Positions 63,831 through 64,000 of a DNA stretch of 64,000 nt are shown here, one piece after another. Source of the DNA: Meghimatium bilineatum (lineage: Eukaryota > Mollusca > Gastropoda > Stylommatophora > Philomycidae); the NCBI GenBank assembly GCA_034231615.1, contig CM067318.1:36923382-36987381 (forward strand), written 5' to 3'. Numbering within the stretch: the first letter of the stretch is position 1; every line of letters begins with the position of its first letter. A program made the position numbers and the translations under genes. The notes below the pieces were generated by a model that was given only the letters and a program-made list of their open reading frames with translations, had not been told where the DNA came from and made no database searches.

Positions 63831-64000
63831 GATAAAAGATCATGATGATTAATGTCTGGCATTCTATGTGGGGTGTGGTGAGCATAATCTTTTGCTTCAT
63901 AAATTTATTCTGGTACTCATTTCTTGAGGCTAGGTAAACTTCTGAGTCTTGTTAAAAAATATCACCTCATCTGCGGACAGAATATAGACCACCAGACTGG
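63831..64000. other. Window end, unassigned
   Basis: Nothing recognised. Confidence 0.4.

Overview
This 64 kb window is animal nuclear DNA: AT-rich, intron-bearing, and mostly made of decayed transposable elements and minisatellites. Two host genes can be read, both on the plus strand and both encoding ubiquitin-ligase parts. One is the 3' end of a SIAH (seven in absentia) E3 ligase gene, coding exons 3660-3852 and 5915-6098. The other is a complete SKP1 gene, coding exons 31962-32058, 36099-36313, 38615-38755 and 40186-40221, with a likely 5' UTR exon ending at 30534. The SKP1 C-terminus ([19 protein letters not shown]) is protostome-like. Together with the repeat content this suggests a lophotrochozoan, perhaps a mollusc; the species cannot be fixed from the sequence.

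Layout. 1-2189: 3' part of a broken ZBED/GTF2IRD2-like hAT transposon. 2.3-3.3 kb: fragments of a ~0.9 kb dispersed module (family F) and a SINE. 3.66-6.1 kb: SIAH, with SINEs and LINE scraps in its intron and a triplicated exon end/splice donor. 6.5-9 kb: two inverted copies of module F, a SINE and a small hAT element. 9.5-12.9 kb: a pogo/Tigger-like transposase split by a 5'-truncated I-group LINE with one stop codon. 13-23 kb: minisatellites and SINEs. 23-29.7 kb: a nest of LINE pieces (RTE-like; an I-group LINE carrying a young SINE; RNase H-bearing LINE copies, one with a 152-bp insert flanked by a 14-bp target duplication). 30.4-40.9 kb: SKP1, whose introns hold LINEs, SINEs, minisatellites and a third full copy of module F. 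41-47.3 kb: minisatellite, a broken RTE-like LINE, a 309-bp hAT MITE and a Penelope-like fragment. 50.66-51.29 kb: a perfect inverted repeat with 301-bp arms. 53.9-64 kb: SINEs, hAT MITE, LINE scraps and dense minisatellites.

Relations among the repeats. Two SINE families (called A and B here) share a body and a (GAA)n tail that matches the 3' end of the I-group LINE, so that LINE is a likely source of their reverse transcriptase. Two of the SINE-B copies have clean target duplications. The least explained structures are the perfect palindrome with a hammerhead-like core, the triplicated SIAH exon/donor, and module F, which in all three of its long copies carries an ATG next to a strong splice donor. 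I found no CRISPR array, operon or bacterial gene.
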